DNA from: Streptomyces sp. JHA26
Lineage (GTDB): Bacteria > Actinomycetota > Actinomycetes > Streptomycetales > Streptomycetaceae
Length of the DNA: 64,000 nt
NCBI RefSeq assembly: GCF_002005565.1
Contig: NZ_BDJC01000008.1
Coordinates: 62,001 to 126,000, forward strand
Reading direction: 5' to 3'
In this document: one piece after another, positions 1 to 8,251 of the stretch
Numbering within the stretch: position 1 is the first letter of the stretch
Layout of the letters: the number at the start of each line of letters is the position of its first letter
Made by a program: the position numbers and the translations under genes
The notes under the pieces: model-generated
What the model was told of the DNA's origin: nothing
The model's input: the letters and a program-made list of their open reading frames with translations, nothing else
The model's database searches: none

Positions 1-1120
1 CGACCGGCTGCGCCGCCGTACGAGCATGAAGTGGCGCACCCACCCCGACGACGTGCTGCCGCTGTGGGTGGCCGAGATGGACGTGCCGCTCGCCGAACCC
101 GTCGTGCGCGCCGTCACCGACGCCATGGAACTCGGCGACACCGGCTACCCCGCCGGAACCGCCTACGCGGAGGCGCTGGCCGCCTTCGCGGGCAAGCGCT
201 GGGGCTGGGACGACCTCGCCGTGGAACGCACCGCGCTCGTGCCCGACGTGATGCTGGGCGTCGTCGAGATGCTCAAGCTGGTCACCGGCCCCGGCGACCC
301 GGTGATCGTCAATCCGCCGGTGTACCCGCCGTTCTACCAGTTCGTGACCCACATGGAGCGGCGCGTGGTCGAGGCGCCCCTCGGCGCGGACCTGCGCATC
401 GACCCGCAGGTGCTGGAGGACGCCTTCCGGCGGGCGGTCGCCGACGGTGGGCGGGCCGCCTACCTGCTGTGCAGCCCGCACAACCCGACCGGCACCGTGC
501 ACACCGCCGAGGAACTGGCCACGGTCGCCGCCCTCGCCGAACGGTACGGCGTCCGGGTCGTGGCCGACGAGATCCACGCGCCCGTCGTCGCCGGCGGCGT
601 GCGGTTCGTGCCGTACCTGAGTGTCCCCGGCGCCGAACGCGGCCTGTCGCTGATGTCGGCCTCCAAGGGCTGGAACCTGCCCGGACTCAAGGCGGCACTC
701 GCCCTCGCAGGCCCCGGCGCCGCCGGGGACCTGGACCGGATGCCCGAGGAGGTCGGACACGGCCCGAGCCATGTCGGCGTCATCGCCCACACCGCCGCCC
801 TGCGCGACGGCGTCCCCTGGCTGGACGCCGTGCTCGCCGGACTCGACGGGAACCGGCGGCTGCTCACCGACCTGCTGGCCGCGCACCTGCCCGGCGTCGT
901 CCACCACCCCGGGGAGGCGACCTACCTGGCCTGGCTCGACTGCCGCGCGCTCGGCCTCGGCGACGACCCGGCGGAGGCCTTCCTGCGACGCGGCCGGGTG
1001 GCGCTCAGCCCGGGCCCGGACTTCGGCACCGGCGGGGCGGGCCACGTCCGGCTCAACCTCGCCACCTCCCCGGAGGTGATCACGGAGGCGGTACGGAGGA
1101 TGGCGTCGGCCCTGACGTGA
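1..1120 (+). CDS. MalY/PatB-type PLP aminotransferase (5' end outside window)
   Basis: PLP-dependent fold-type I enzyme of the MalY/PatB group. Relatives cleave C-S bonds of cystathionine or cysteine in the cytosol, and some transaminate. The frame is already open at base 2 and reads [12 protein letters not shown], a typical early segment of the family, so the true start lies left of the window; starting at the ATG at 26 would drop conserved residues. Landmarks: [17 protein letters not shown] (PLP phosphate/substrate region), VADEIHAP (Asp facing the pyridine nitrogen) and [10 protein letters not shown] with the Schiff-base lysine. The visible part is about 373 aa, near the family's usual 390. 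The family call is firm; the substrate cannot be read from sequence. Confidence 0.9.
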   Translation, partial: DRLRRRTSMKWRTHPDDVLPLWVAEMDVPLAEPVVRAVTDAMELGDTGYPAGTAYAEALAAFAGKRWGWDDLAVERTALVPDVMLGVVEMLKLVTGPGDPVIVNPPVYPPFYQFVTHMERRVVEAPLGADLRIDPQVLEDAFRRAVADGGRAAYLLCSPHNPTGTVHTAEELATVAALAERYGVRVVADEIHAPVVAGGVRFVPYLSVPGAERGLSLMSASKGWNLPGLKAALALAGPGAAGDLDRMPEEVGHGPSHVGVIAHTAALRDGVPWLDAVLAGLDGNRRLLTDLLAAHLPGVVHHPGEATYLAWLDCRALGLGDDPAEAFLRRGRVALSPGPDFGTGGAGHVRLNLATSPEVITEAVRRMASALT

Positions 1121-1188
1121 GCCGCGGCGCCCGGAATTCGTCGCGTACGGGTGACGCACCGGAGCGGGCGGCCCTAGACTTCCGGCCC

Positions 1189-1575
1189 ATGGACGAGGCG
1201 TCACTGGCCCGGCTCGGTGCCGGCAAGTACCTGTCGGTCACCAGCTACCGCAAGGACGGCACTCCGGTCGCCACCCCGGTGTGGGTCGTGCGCGACGGGG
1301 ACGTGCTGGGCGTGTGGACGGCCGCCGACTCCTGGAAGGTCAAGCGCATCCGCAGGCGTGCCGACGTCCTGGTCGGCCCCTGCGACGTGCGGGGCAATCC
1401 GACGGGCGACCGGGTCCCGGCGACCGCCGAGATCGGCGACGCGGCCACGGCCGGCCGCTACCGCGCGCTCATCGCCCGCAAGTACGGCGTCGTCGGACGG
1501 CTCACCCTCCTCGGGAGCCGGCTGCGCCGGGGACTGGACGGCACCGTGGGGATCACGATCACGCTCACGTCCTGA
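1189..1575 (+). CDS. PPOX-class (split beta-barrel) flavin/F420-dependent oxidoreductase
   Basis: 128-aa protein of the pyridoxamine-phosphate-oxidase-like fold, opening with the family pattern LGAGKYLSVTSYRKDGTPVATPVWVV and containing DSWKVKRIRR, where these proteins bind the phosphate of FMN or F420. Actinobacterial relatives are small cytosolic F420-dependent reductases; substrate unknown. Start chosen at ATG 1189: a -10-like TAGACT lies at 1175-1180 and GTGACG at 1151-1156 (18-base spacer), placing the likely transcription start at or next to the ATG. There is no Shine-Dalgarno sequence, so the mRNA is probably leaderless. Stop is 10 bases from the convergent DUF35 gene. Confidence 0.82.
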   Translation: MDEASLARLGAGKYLSVTSYRKDGTPVATPVWVVRDGDVLGVWTAADSWKVKRIRRRADVLVGPCDVRGNPTGDRVPATAEIGDAATAGRYRALIARKYGVVGRLTLLGSRLRRGLDGTVGITITLTS

Positions 1576-1584
1576 AGGCCCGCC

Positions 1585-1998
1585 TCAGGTCCAGGCCCGG
1601 TACGGCTCGTCGACCAGCTGGAAGACCGGCTCACCCCGCACCGGGTCCTTGGCCGTGGACAGGCGCACCCGGTCCCCGCTGTGGATGCCGATGAGCGGGC
1701 CCGTGACCCGGCCGCGCACGACGAAGCCCTCGGCCATCTCGATCAGGGACACATTGCGCGCGGCGGGGGTGTTGCGGTGCACCACGGTGGCGTGGCGCAC
1801 CGTCCCGGTGCCCTCGCTGCGCTCCGTGCGCAGGTCGCTGCCGCGGCAGACCGGACACAGCAGCCGGTGGTACATGGAGGTGCCGCACCAGGTGCAGCGC
1901 TGGAACCAGATGGCGTCGGTCTCCGGGGTCCCGGGGTCGAGCACGGCCGTCGCGGGGCCGGCCGCCTGCTGAGCGACGCTTCCTGAGGGGTGGTACAC
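1585..1998 (-). CDS. DUF35 Zn-ribbon/OB-fold protein
   Basis: 137-aa protein with an N-terminal rubredoxin-like zinc ribbon (FQRCTWCGT then LLCPVCRGSDL, two CxxC knuckles about 16 residues apart) followed by a DUF35 OB-fold (GTVRHATVVHR, FVVRGRVTG, GDRVRL). Known members are acyl-CoA-binding partners of thiolase-like or steroid side-chain-cleaving enzymes; no thiolase gene is adjacent. Start taken at GTG 1998, preceded at 8 bases by AGGGAG; upstream codons in the open frame look non-coding. The leader contains a 15-bp palindrome at 2098-2112, so repression by a TetR-type protein is plausible. Family firm, partner unknown. Confidence 0.8.
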   Translation of the reverse strand: MYHPSGSVAQQAAGPATAVLDPGTPETDAIWFQRCTWCGTSMYHRLLCPVCRGSDLRTERSEGTGTVRHATVVHRNTPAARNVSLIEMAEGFVVRGRVTGPLIGIHSGDRVRLSTAKDPVRGEPVFQLVDEPYRAWT

Positions 1999-2097
1999 GC
2001 TGTCAACTCCCTGCACTCGGGCCGGAATCCCGCGTGCGCGGTCGCCCGGGCACGCGTGTGCCCGGCGGACCGTGCCACCGCGCACGACGACAGAGTA

Positions 2098-2112
2098 TGG
2101 CACTGAGTGCCA
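2098..2112. promoter_or_regulatory. Operator-like palindrome, copy 1
   Basis: TGGCACTGAGTGCCA: 7-bp arms around one central base, symmetry perfect. It overlaps a -10-like CATACT on the minus strand, in front of the DUF35 gene. Size and symmetry suit a TetR-family dimer (inference). No regulator gene is adjacent. Confidence 0.6.
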
Positions 2113-2184
2113 CGCGTAAAGACGCTGCGTGCCGCGGAATTCACGGCTCTCGCGGGGGAGATGTCGTGGCTGGCGGAGAACATG

Positions 2185-2199
2185 TGGCACTGAGTGCAG
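2185..2199. promoter_or_regulatory. Operator-like palindrome, copy 2
   Basis: TGGCACTGAGTGCAG matches copy 1 at 13 of 15 positions, 87 bases away and about 80 bases upstream of the ATP-grasp gene. The shared motif suggests one regulator controls both divergent genes. Confidence 0.55.
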
Positions 2200-2278
2200 G
2201 GGAAAGGAGGGGTGTGGGCCCGTCGTCCTCTCCACAGTGATCGCATACGATCCCTGCGGCCGTCCCGAGGAGTTCCGT

Positions 2279-3115
2279 ATGCCGTCCGCACGCCCCCGCA
2301 TCCTCTACGTCACCGACCTCGCCTACCAGGCCCGGGGACGGCGCTACTGCGACGAGGACATCTTCCTCACCTCCCGGCTGCGCGAGGACGCCGACCTGGC
2401 CCTGTGCGACCCGCGCGACGCCGCCGCACTGCTGGAGGGCTTCGACGCCGTCGTCGTCCGCAACAGCGGCCCGGTACTGGGCCACCGGGCCGCGTACGAC
2501 GCCTTCCGCGAGCGGGCGGCCGCGTGCGGTGCCCGCGTCTACAACCAGCTCACCGGCCGGGCGGACATGGCGGGCAAGCAGTACCTGCTCGACCTCACGG
2601 CCGCCGGGTATCCCGTCATCCCCACCGCCGACCGGCCGGAGCACCTGGACCGGCTGCCCGCCGCCGAGGAGTACGTCGTGAAGCCGAAGCTGGGCGCCGA
2701 CTCCCTGGGGCTGCGGTTCGTCCCGGCGGACCGGGTCCGTCAGGCGGTGCGCGCCGAAGCCGGTGACGTCCTCGTCCAGCCGCGCGTCGACTTCGCCTAC
2801 GAGGTGTCCTTCTACTTCGTCGACCACGACTTCCAGTACGCCCTGTACGCGCCGCACCCCGACCGGCGCTGGCAGCTGGAACCCTACGAAGCCACCCCGG
2901 AGGACCTGGAGTTCGCACGGCGGTTCATCGAGTGGAACGGCATCGAGCACGGCATCCAGCGCGTCGACGCCTGCCGCGCCCCCGACGGCGCGCTGCTGCT
3001 GGTCGAACTGGAGGACCTGAACCCGTACCTGTCGCTGGACGCCCTCGACGAGCCGCGCCGGGACGCCTTCGTCGCGGCGATGAAGGCGGCCCTGCACCGC
3101 CTCCTCGGGACCTGA
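2279..3115 (+). CDS. Stand-alone ATP-grasp ligase-like protein
   Basis: 278-aa cytosolic protein of the ATP-grasp superfamily (RimK/glutathione-synthetase-like). N-terminal Rossmann-like segment RILYVTDLAYQ, then MAGKQYLLDLTAAGYPVIPT, the ATP-binding lysine in EYVVKPKLGADSLG (about residue 138), and a metal-binding E-x-x-x-x-N in LLVELEDLNPYLSLD near the C-terminus. Such enzymes join a carboxylate to an amine or hydroxyl through an acyl phosphate. No precursor peptide, carrier or amino acid gene is adjacent, so the substrate is unknown. Start ATG 2279 follows GAGGAG. One operator palindrome lies about 80 bases upstream and its twin serves the divergent DUF35 gene. Confidence 0.75.
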   Translation: MPSARPRILYVTDLAYQARGRRYCDEDIFLTSRLREDADLALCDPRDAAALLEGFDAVVVRNSGPVLGHRAAYDAFRERAAACGARVYNQLTGRADMAGKQYLLDLTAAGYPVIPTADRPEHLDRLPAAEEYVVKPKLGADSLGLRFVPADRVRQAVRAEAGDVLVQPRVDFAYEVSFYFVDHDFQYALYAPHPDRRWQLEPYEATPEDLEFARRFIEWNGIEHGIQRVDACRAPDGALLLVELEDLNPYLSLDALDEPRRDAFVAAMKAALHRLLGT

Positions 3116-3146
3116 GCCCGTCCCCGGGCCGCCTAGCATGGCGGGC

Positions 3147-3629
3147 ATGGACGTGTTTCTCGACAGGCTCGACCCGGACATGTGCGTGGTGACGGCGGCC
3201 GCGGACGGGGAAGAGGCGGGCTGCCTGGTCGGCTTCGCCTCCCAGTGCTCCATGGAACCCGTGCGGTTCGTCGTGTGGCTGTCCGAGGTCAACCGGACCT
3301 TCCGGGTGGCCCGGTCCGCCGAGTACCTGGCCGTCCACCTGCTCGCCCGGGGACAGCGCGGACTGGCCGAGGTGTTCGGCGGGCGGACCGGCGACGACGT
3401 GGACAAGTTCCGGCAGGTCCGCCGGCGCCACGGGTACGGCGGGGCGGTCGTGCTGGAGGACGCCGAGGCGTGGCTCGTCGGCCGGGTCGTGGAGCGGGTC
3501 GCCGGAGGCGATCACGTCGGTTTCGTCCTCGACCCGGTCGAGTGGGGCGGGCGTGAGACGTCCGGCGGGCCGCTGCTGCGGCTCGGCGACGTCCTCACCA
3601 TCGAGCCCGGCCACCCGGTGGAGGACTGA
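3147..3629 (+). CDS. Flavin-reductase-like domain protein
   Basis: 160-aa FMN-binding split-barrel protein of the flavin reductase-like family: DRLDPDMCVVTAAADGE, the central GFASQCSMEPVRFVVWLSEVNRT where FMN binds, then AVHLLARGQRGLAEVFG. Relatives reduce free FMN/FAD with NAD(P)H, often for a partner monooxygenase, or bind flavin without known activity. No monooxygenase lies nearby. Two ATGs are possible (3138, 3147); 3147 is preferred because TAGCAT at 3134-3139 looks like a -10 box placing the transcript start on that ATG (leaderless). The gene lies 31 bases behind the ATP-grasp gene but seems to have its own promoter. Confidence 0.75.
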   Translation: MDVFLDRLDPDMCVVTAAADGEEAGCLVGFASQCSMEPVRFVVWLSEVNRTFRVARSAEYLAVHLLARGQRGLAEVFGGRTGDDVDKFRQVRRRHGYGGAVVLEDAEAWLVGRVVERVAGGDHVGFVLDPVEWGGRETSGGPLLRLGDVLTIEPGHPVED

Positions 3630-3639
3630 CCCGCACCGC

Positions 3640-6078
3640 CTACGGCTCCGGCACCTGACCGTCCGGCACCTGTATGTCGAGGACGCAGACGTCGTCCCGC
3701 AGTTCGGCCTCCGGCAGCAGTGCGGCCAGCAGCGGCTCCAGGGCGTTCGCCGGACCGGCCCCGCGAGCCGTGGCGGCCCGCGCGAGCCGCTCCAGGCCCC
3801 GGTCGATGCTCTCGGGAGGCCGCTCCACCAGACCGTCCGTGTACAGCAGGAGACGGTCACCCGGTTCCAGGAGGCACTCCGCCTCCGCGAAGACCGGTGT
3901 GGCGCTCGCCCCGAGCAGGATGCCCTTCGGCCGGTCGAGGTAGCGGGCCTTCCCGGCGCGCAGCAGCAGCGGCGGCAGATGACCGGCCTGCGCCCATTCC
4001 AGCCGTCGCCGCGCGGGTGAGTAGCGGGCCAGGACCATGCTCGCCGTGCCGTGGGCGCCCGAGGAGTGCAGCAGCAGCGTGTTGAGGCGGGCCAGCGCGC
4101 CGGTCAGCGAGGAACCCGTGATGACCATGCCCTTGGCGGTGAAGCGCAGCTGGGCCATCGTGGCGACGGCGTCCACACCGTGACCGGCGACGTCGCCGAC
4201 CACGAACAGGGCGTCCCCGTCGGGCAGTTCTATGGCGCTGAACCAGTCACCGCCGACCTGCACACCCGTCTGCGCGGGCAGGTAGGCGACCTCGACGCGC
4301 AGTCCGGCCGGCCGGACGGGCTGCCGGGGCAGGGGCAGCAGCGCGTCCTGCAGTCGGGCGGCCAGCGTCCGCTCGGCCAGCAGCACGTCGTGCTGGGTCA
4401 GCATCGCCCGCTCGCTCTCGACCAGCGCCAGTTCCGCCCGGCGCCGCGCGGTCAGGTCCTGGACGAACCCGTGCACCTCGACGAGTGCGCCGTCGTCGTC
4501 CGTCACCGCCTCGGCCACGATCCGCAGATGCCGGACACCGGCCGGCGTCCTGGTCCGGAACAGGACGTCGCACGGTCGCCCCTCGTGCGTCAGCGCCTGC
4601 ACGGCCCGGGTCAGCGCGGGCGCCTCGTCGGGCAGCGCGAGGCCGGGCAGGCCGGTGAGAGCGACCGGGCCGCGTGCGGGGTCCCGGCCGAAGATGGCGA
4701 AGACCTGGTCGGACCAGGCGGCCTCGTGGGTGACCAGGTTCCAGTTCGCCCAGCCGAGGTCGCCCAGCCGTTGCAGGTCGGCCAGCCGCTGCTCCTGCCG
4801 GTCGGAGGTGTCGTGCCGGATCCAGGACAGGACGAGCCCGTCGCCCAGCGGCGCCGCGCGCACCGAGTGGGTGGCCGGCTCCGCCGCGCCGTACGGTGCG
4901 GCACGGTGGGCGAACGGCTCGCTCTCGTACGGCTCCCCGGTGGCCAGCGCGCGCAGGCACCCCTGCCGCAGCGGCCCGGCCACCGTCTCCGGCAGCGACC
5001 CCAGGAGCCGCCGCCCGACCGGATCCGTGTCGTCGCCGCCGGTGAACCGCGCCGCGTACGGGGTCGCGGCGTCGACGCGGAAGTCCTGGATCCGCCCCGA
5101 GGACGCGCGCACCGGGGTCAGCAGCACCGCCGCGACCGGCAGGGTGTCGAACACCCGCTGCACGGCATCGGCGACCCCGGCCCCGGTCCCGGCAGACTGC
5201 GGCCGGCCGGCGAACGTCCGCAGCCACCCGGCGCACAGGCGGGCGACGTCGCGCAGGTGGTCCCGTTCCCCGGGCGTGAAGGGGGCGCCGCCATGCCGCA
5301 GCACCCCGAGGCACGCGTCGGCCGACGCCCCCGGCGGCACCGGCAGCCAGGCCTGCGACCCTCCGCGCCCGGACGGGTCGCCGTCCGGCGGCCACCGTTC
5401 GCCGTCCCGCCCGGCGCCGTCCCGCCCGGCGCCGTCCAGCCAGCGCGGCTCGCCGGCGCGCAGGGCCTCCAGCGCGGGGATCCCGCTCAACGGCGACACC
5501 TGCTGCCACCGGGCGGCCAGCGCGTCGTCGATTCCCGCGTGGCCCACCAGTTCCAGGCCGCCCGAGGGCAGCCGGGCGTAGAGCACCACCGCGTCCGCGC
5601 CGATCCCGGGCGCGAGCCGCTCCTGGAGGCGGCGGGCGAGTTCCTGCGGGGAACCGACGCGCACCAGGGCCTCGGCAAGGCCGGCCGGCGCGTCGTCCGG
5701 GGGGCGCCCCTCCGGGAGACGGCCCTCGGAGAGATGGTCGTCGGAGAGGTGCGGGGCGGGCGGTACGGCCGTGCCGCCGGGGCCGGCCGGGGCACGGTCC
5801 GCGCCGGGCGGCGGGGGCAGGGCGCCGAGCGTGATCCAGCACTCCTCCAGCAGGGTGCGCCGCTCCGCCTTCGCGCGCCGGGCGAGCGTCTCGCGCGCCG
5901 CCTCGGCGGAGCCCCCGGTGAGCGCCATCACGGCACCCCTCGCCCGCTCCTCGACGGCCGCCGTCGCGGCAAGGTCGCGCAGCCGGTCGATCTCCGCACG
6001 TTGTCCGGCGACGACCCGGGCCAGTGCGGCCGGGTCGGGCGCGGCGCCGGGATCCGTCGGCGTGGCGTGCTCGCTCAT
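3640..6078 (-). CDS. ANTAR-GAF-PAS-SpoIIE (PP2C) sensor phosphatase
   Basis: 812-aa regulatory Ser/Thr phosphatase. Order: an ANTAR-like helical segment (about 25-88, ERARGAVMALTGGSAEAA), a linker, a GAF-like domain (about 130-290), two PAS-like domains (about 305-420 and 440-555; the second has LGWANWNLVTHEAAWSDQVF), a short coiled connector, and a C-terminal PP2C domain of SpoIIE type (about 575-800) with metal-binding Asp residues in GGDWFSAIEL, FVVGDVAGHG and LRDDVCVLDI. Such proteins dephosphorylate anti-anti-sigma factors to adjust stress sigma factors. No transmembrane segment is visible, so cytosolic sensing is likely. Start ATG 6078. It is convergent with the flavin reductase gene; no anti-sigma gene is adjacent. 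Confidence 0.88.
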   Translation of the reverse strand: MSEHATPTDPGAAPDPAALARVVAGQRAEIDRLRDLAATAAVEERARGAVMALTGGSAEAARETLARRAKAERRTLLEECWITLGALPPPPGADRAPAGPGGTAVPPAPHLSDDHLSEGRLPEGRPPDDAPAGLAEALVRVGSPQELARRLQERLAPGIGADAVVLYARLPSGGLELVGHAGIDDALAARWQQVSPLSGIPALEALRAGEPRWLDGAGRDGAGRDGERWPPDGDPSGRGGSQAWLPVPPGASADACLGVLRHGGAPFTPGERDHLRDVARLCAGWLRTFAGRPQSAGTGAGVADAVQRVFDTLPVAAVLLTPVRASSGRIQDFRVDAATPYAARFTGGDDTDPVGRRLLGSLPETVAGPLRQGCLRALATGEPYESEPFAHRAAPYGAAEPATHSVRAAPLGDGLVLSWIRHDTSDRQEQRLADLQRLGDLGWANWNLVTHEAAWSDQVFAIFGRDPARGPVALTGLPGLALPDEAPALTRAVQALTHEGRPCDVLFRTRTPAGVRHLRIVAEAVTDDDGALVEVHGFVQDLTARRRAELALVESERAMLTQHDVLLAERTLAARLQDALLPLPRQPVRPAGLRVEVAYLPAQTGVQVGGDWFSAIELPDGDALFVVGDVAGHGVDAVATMAQLRFTAKGMVITGSSLTGALARLNTLLLHSSGAHGTASMVLARYSPARRRLEWAQAGHLPPLLLRAGKARYLDRPKGILLGASATPVFAEAECLLEPGDRLLLYTDGLVERPPESIDRGLERLARAATARGAGPANALEPLLAALLPEAELRDDVCVLDIQVPDGQVPEP

Positions 6079-6194
6079 CACGGGTCGAGCATGGCACAGA
6101 GAGGGGGCCCCGATCACTACTCGTCGGCAGGTGAACGTCTCGCCGCCCCCGCCGCGGGGCCACGGGACGTCCGGCGGCCGCCGGGAAGCACTCC

Positions 6195-6224
6195 CGGCCG
6201 TCCCGCGCCGGCGCGGGACGGCCG
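6195..6224 (-). terminator. Perfect 30-bp palindrome, likely terminator
   Basis: Two 15-bp GC-rich arms meet without a loop, starting one base past the stop of the 6225-6608 gene. It can end that transcript before the phosphatase gene. Confidence 0.6.
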
Positions 6225-6608
6225 TCAGCGCCCGGCCGTACTCCGCTCGGCCAGGGCCTCGGTGACCGCGCGCACGCTGCGCGCGATGTGCTGCAGCTGC
6301 CGGAGCTCCGCCGCGTAGAGCTTGATCGTGTGCTCGATGACCGACTCGTGCAGGCCGAGGCGCGGCAGGTCGGCCCGGGCGGTCTGCAGCGCGGTGCGGG
6401 CCACCCGGATCTCGTGCTGCACCTGGATCTGTGCGTGGCGGGCGAGCAGGACGGGGTGCCGGATCAGCGCCGGATAACCGGCGTAGCGGGCCGGCACCAG
6501 CTCGCGCAGCCACTTGGCAGCCGAGCGCTCCCAGTCGTAGCTGCCGGGGTTCTTGACCTGGCACGGCCAGTCCTGGCTGAGGCGCGTGGTCGTCAGGGGC
6601 ATGATCAT
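6225..6608 (-). CDS. Conserved hypothetical helical protein
   Basis: 127-aa protein of no family I recognise. It starts MIMPLTTTRLSQDWPCQVKN, contains SYDWERSAAKWLRELVPARY, and the rest reads as amphipathic helices (LLARHAQIQVQHEIRVART, VIEHTIKLYAAELRQLQHIA) that could pack as a helical bundle. No signal peptide or membrane segment. Start ATG 6608 follows GGAAG; a longer version from 6722 would add 38 proline/alanine-rich residues that look non-coding. The upstream region has an unusually AT-rich stretch (6812-6861), probably its promoter, and a 30-bp palindrome follows the stop. A coding role is supported by codon bias; function unknown. Confidence 0.65.
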   Translation of the reverse strand: MIMPLTTTRLSQDWPCQVKNPGSYDWERSAAKWLRELVPARYAGYPALIRHPVLLARHAQIQVQHEIRVARTALQTARADLPRLGLHESVIEHTIKLYAAELRQLQHIARSVRAVTEALAERSTAGR

Positions 6609-6811
6609 CGCTTCCGGGTGTGCGGCGCCGGCGGGGCGCTGCGACGGGTTGGGGACGGTCCCGGCCCAGGGGATGACCGGGACCGCCGCGGGCGCTCGCA
6701 CAGGCGATGCCCGACCGAACATCCCGGGGCACGCCGGAGCGGGCAGGAGCCGACGGTCGGGATGTTCGCGCAGATGCGGTCACGGTCCGGGCGACCGGGC
6801 GCGACCCGTGA

Positions 6812-6861
6812 GCAGTATTTATATATGCCATCCGCTTTGCAAGACGTATGAAAACATTCAT
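6812..6861 (-). promoter_or_regulatory. AT-rich promoter-like island with ATGAA/TTCAT repeat
   Basis: About 50 bases clearly richer in A/T than the surroundings, with runs of TATATA on the minus strand, TTGCAA upstream and the inverted repeat ATGAAAACATTCAT at 6848-6861. It is the only visible promoter candidate for the 6225-6608 gene. Exact -10/-35 assignment is ambiguous. Confidence 0.4.
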
Positions 6862-6899
6862 GCCTGCTTCGACGAGTGCCCGCGCCCCCGCGCCCGGGC

Positions 6900-7817
6900 T
6901 CAGTCCCGCAGGAAGAACTGGTGCTGCTCCGCGAGCTGCTCGTACTCCTCCAGCCGGGCCTGGGTCCGTTCCGGATCGGCGTCGGTCATGGCCTGGAGCA
7001 GCGCCGCGCACATCACACCCGGCGCCGCGTACGAGTCGAAGACCAGCCGGGACCCGGTACCGGTGGCGAAGGTGACGTCGGCCTCGTCGGCCACCGGACC
7101 GAGCGCCAGGTCGGTGATCAACGCCACCTTCAGCCCGGCCCCGCGGGCCACCCGGACGGCACCCAGGGTCTCCTGGGCGTGCCGGGGCAGGGAGAAGGCC
7201 AGCACCCAGGTACCGCCCGCCTCCCGGGACTGCAGCAGGGCGTCGTAGGCGACACTGCCACCACGGGTGACCAGCCGGACGTCCGGATGGACGCGGCGGG
7301 CGGCGTACGCGAAATACTCGGCGAGCGACACGGAGATGCGCAGCCCGAGCACGGTCAACGGCACCGACGCGGCCAGTTTCCGGCCGGTCTCGACGACCTG
7401 ACCGGGGTCGGCGAAATCGCGCCGCAGGTTCTCCAGGTTCTCGATCTCGGCGTCGACGGCCGCCTGCAGTTCGTTGCCGCCGTTCTCCTCGGCCGGAGCA
7501 CCGCCGCGGCCACCCAGCGCGATCGACTGCAGCCGCTCCCGCAACGCCGGGTAACCGCTGAAACCGACCGCCGACGCGAACCGCGTCACCGACGGCTGGC
7601 TCACGCCGACGCGGTCGGCGAGGTCCGTGATCGACAGGAACGCCGCCTCGGTGAGGTTCTCGATCAGGTACTGGGCGATGCGACGCTGGCCCGGGGAGAG
7701 ACGGGGACGGTCGAACAACGTCCTCAGCCGGGACGTGGGGGAGACCTCCGTGTCCGGGACCGTCCGTCCCGAGGTGATCGCCGATGCCTGTGCGCGTGCC
7801 TGCTGCGGCGATGGCAC
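6900..7817 (-). CDS. MurR/RpiR-family transcriptional regulator
   Basis: 305-aa regulator. An N-terminal winged HTH_6 domain (about 25-100: LSPGQRRIAQYLIENLTEAAFLSITDLADRVGVSQPSVTRFASAVGFSGYPALR) is followed by a SIS sugar-phosphate-isomerase fold (about 140-280: LTVLGLRISVSLAEYFAY, VLAFSLPRHAQETLGAV, VALITD) that senses sugar phosphates in this family. Start set at GTG 7817 because AAAGGAGG lies seven bases upstream, a near-perfect ribosome site; an ATG at 7853 has none. It stands alone: no sugar operon is adjacent, so the target is elsewhere or distant. The 184 bases between it and the next gene hold no other feature I can name. Confidence 0.88.
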   Translation of the reverse strand: MPSPQQARAQASAITSGRTVPDTEVSPTSRLRTLFDRPRLSPGQRRIAQYLIENLTEAAFLSITDLADRVGVSQPSVTRFASAVGFSGYPALRERLQSIALGGRGGAPAEENGGNELQAAVDAEIENLENLRRDFADPGQVVETGRKLAASVPLTVLGLRISVSLAEYFAYAARRVHPDVRLVTRGGSVAYDALLQSREAGGTWVLAFSLPRHAQETLGAVRVARGAGLKVALITDLALGPVADEADVTFATGTGSRLVFDSYAAPGVMCAALLQAMTDADPERTQARLEEYEQLAEQHQFFLRD

Positions 7818-8001
7818 GGGTGCGCCTCCTTTGTCTCCCACGGAGGTCAACATAGCCCACCGGCCGTGCCCGTCAGGGTGCCGTCCGGCGCGATCGGGAC
7901 TCCCGGGCGGGAGACACCGCGCCCCGTGGGGGATAGCACCGCGCCGGGCGGGAACCCGCCGCCACGGAAGAAACCGGCACCACCGACGAGGAGAGCCCGT
8001 C

Positions 8002-8163
8002 ATGACCGTCCCGGAAGAGAACCGGCCGAAGACCGACACCACCGACGACGTCCTCGATCAGCGCGAGGAGGACGCCCAGCACTCGCCCGGCGGCACCGGC
8101 CGGACCATGCGCGAGGCCCTGGAAGAGGCCCAGGTGCGGCCCGACGACTACGACGAGAAATGA
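8002..8163 (+). CDS. Small acidic protein of unknown function
   Basis: 53 aa, no predicted hydrophobic segment, many Asp/Glu and no Cys; likely mostly disordered with one helix at the end (TMREALEEAQVRPDDYDEK). Start ATG 8002 follows GAGGAGAG. Codon usage fits the genome. I do not recognise a named family, but such short acidic proteins recur in Streptomyces near stress genes. It precedes the orphan FhaA N-domain gene by 88 bases on the same strand and may be co-transcribed. Confidence 0.55.
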   Translation: MTVPEENRPKTDTTDDVLDQREEDAQHSPGGTGRTMREALEEAQVRPDDYDEK

Positions 8164-8251
8164 CCGCGCCGTAGCCGCGCGCCGCCCGGGCGCCCCCACG
8201 GCGCCCGCCCCCGAGAAGCATCCGACCCCGAACACCGGCAGGTGACACCGC

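Noticed and set aside
3640..7860. A 1406-codon open frame on the minus strand covering the phosphatase, the hypothetical gene and the RpiR gene
   Set aside because: Only the part from 6078 downward has protein-like domains; the rest is a GC-rich shadow of the two upstream genes in other frames.
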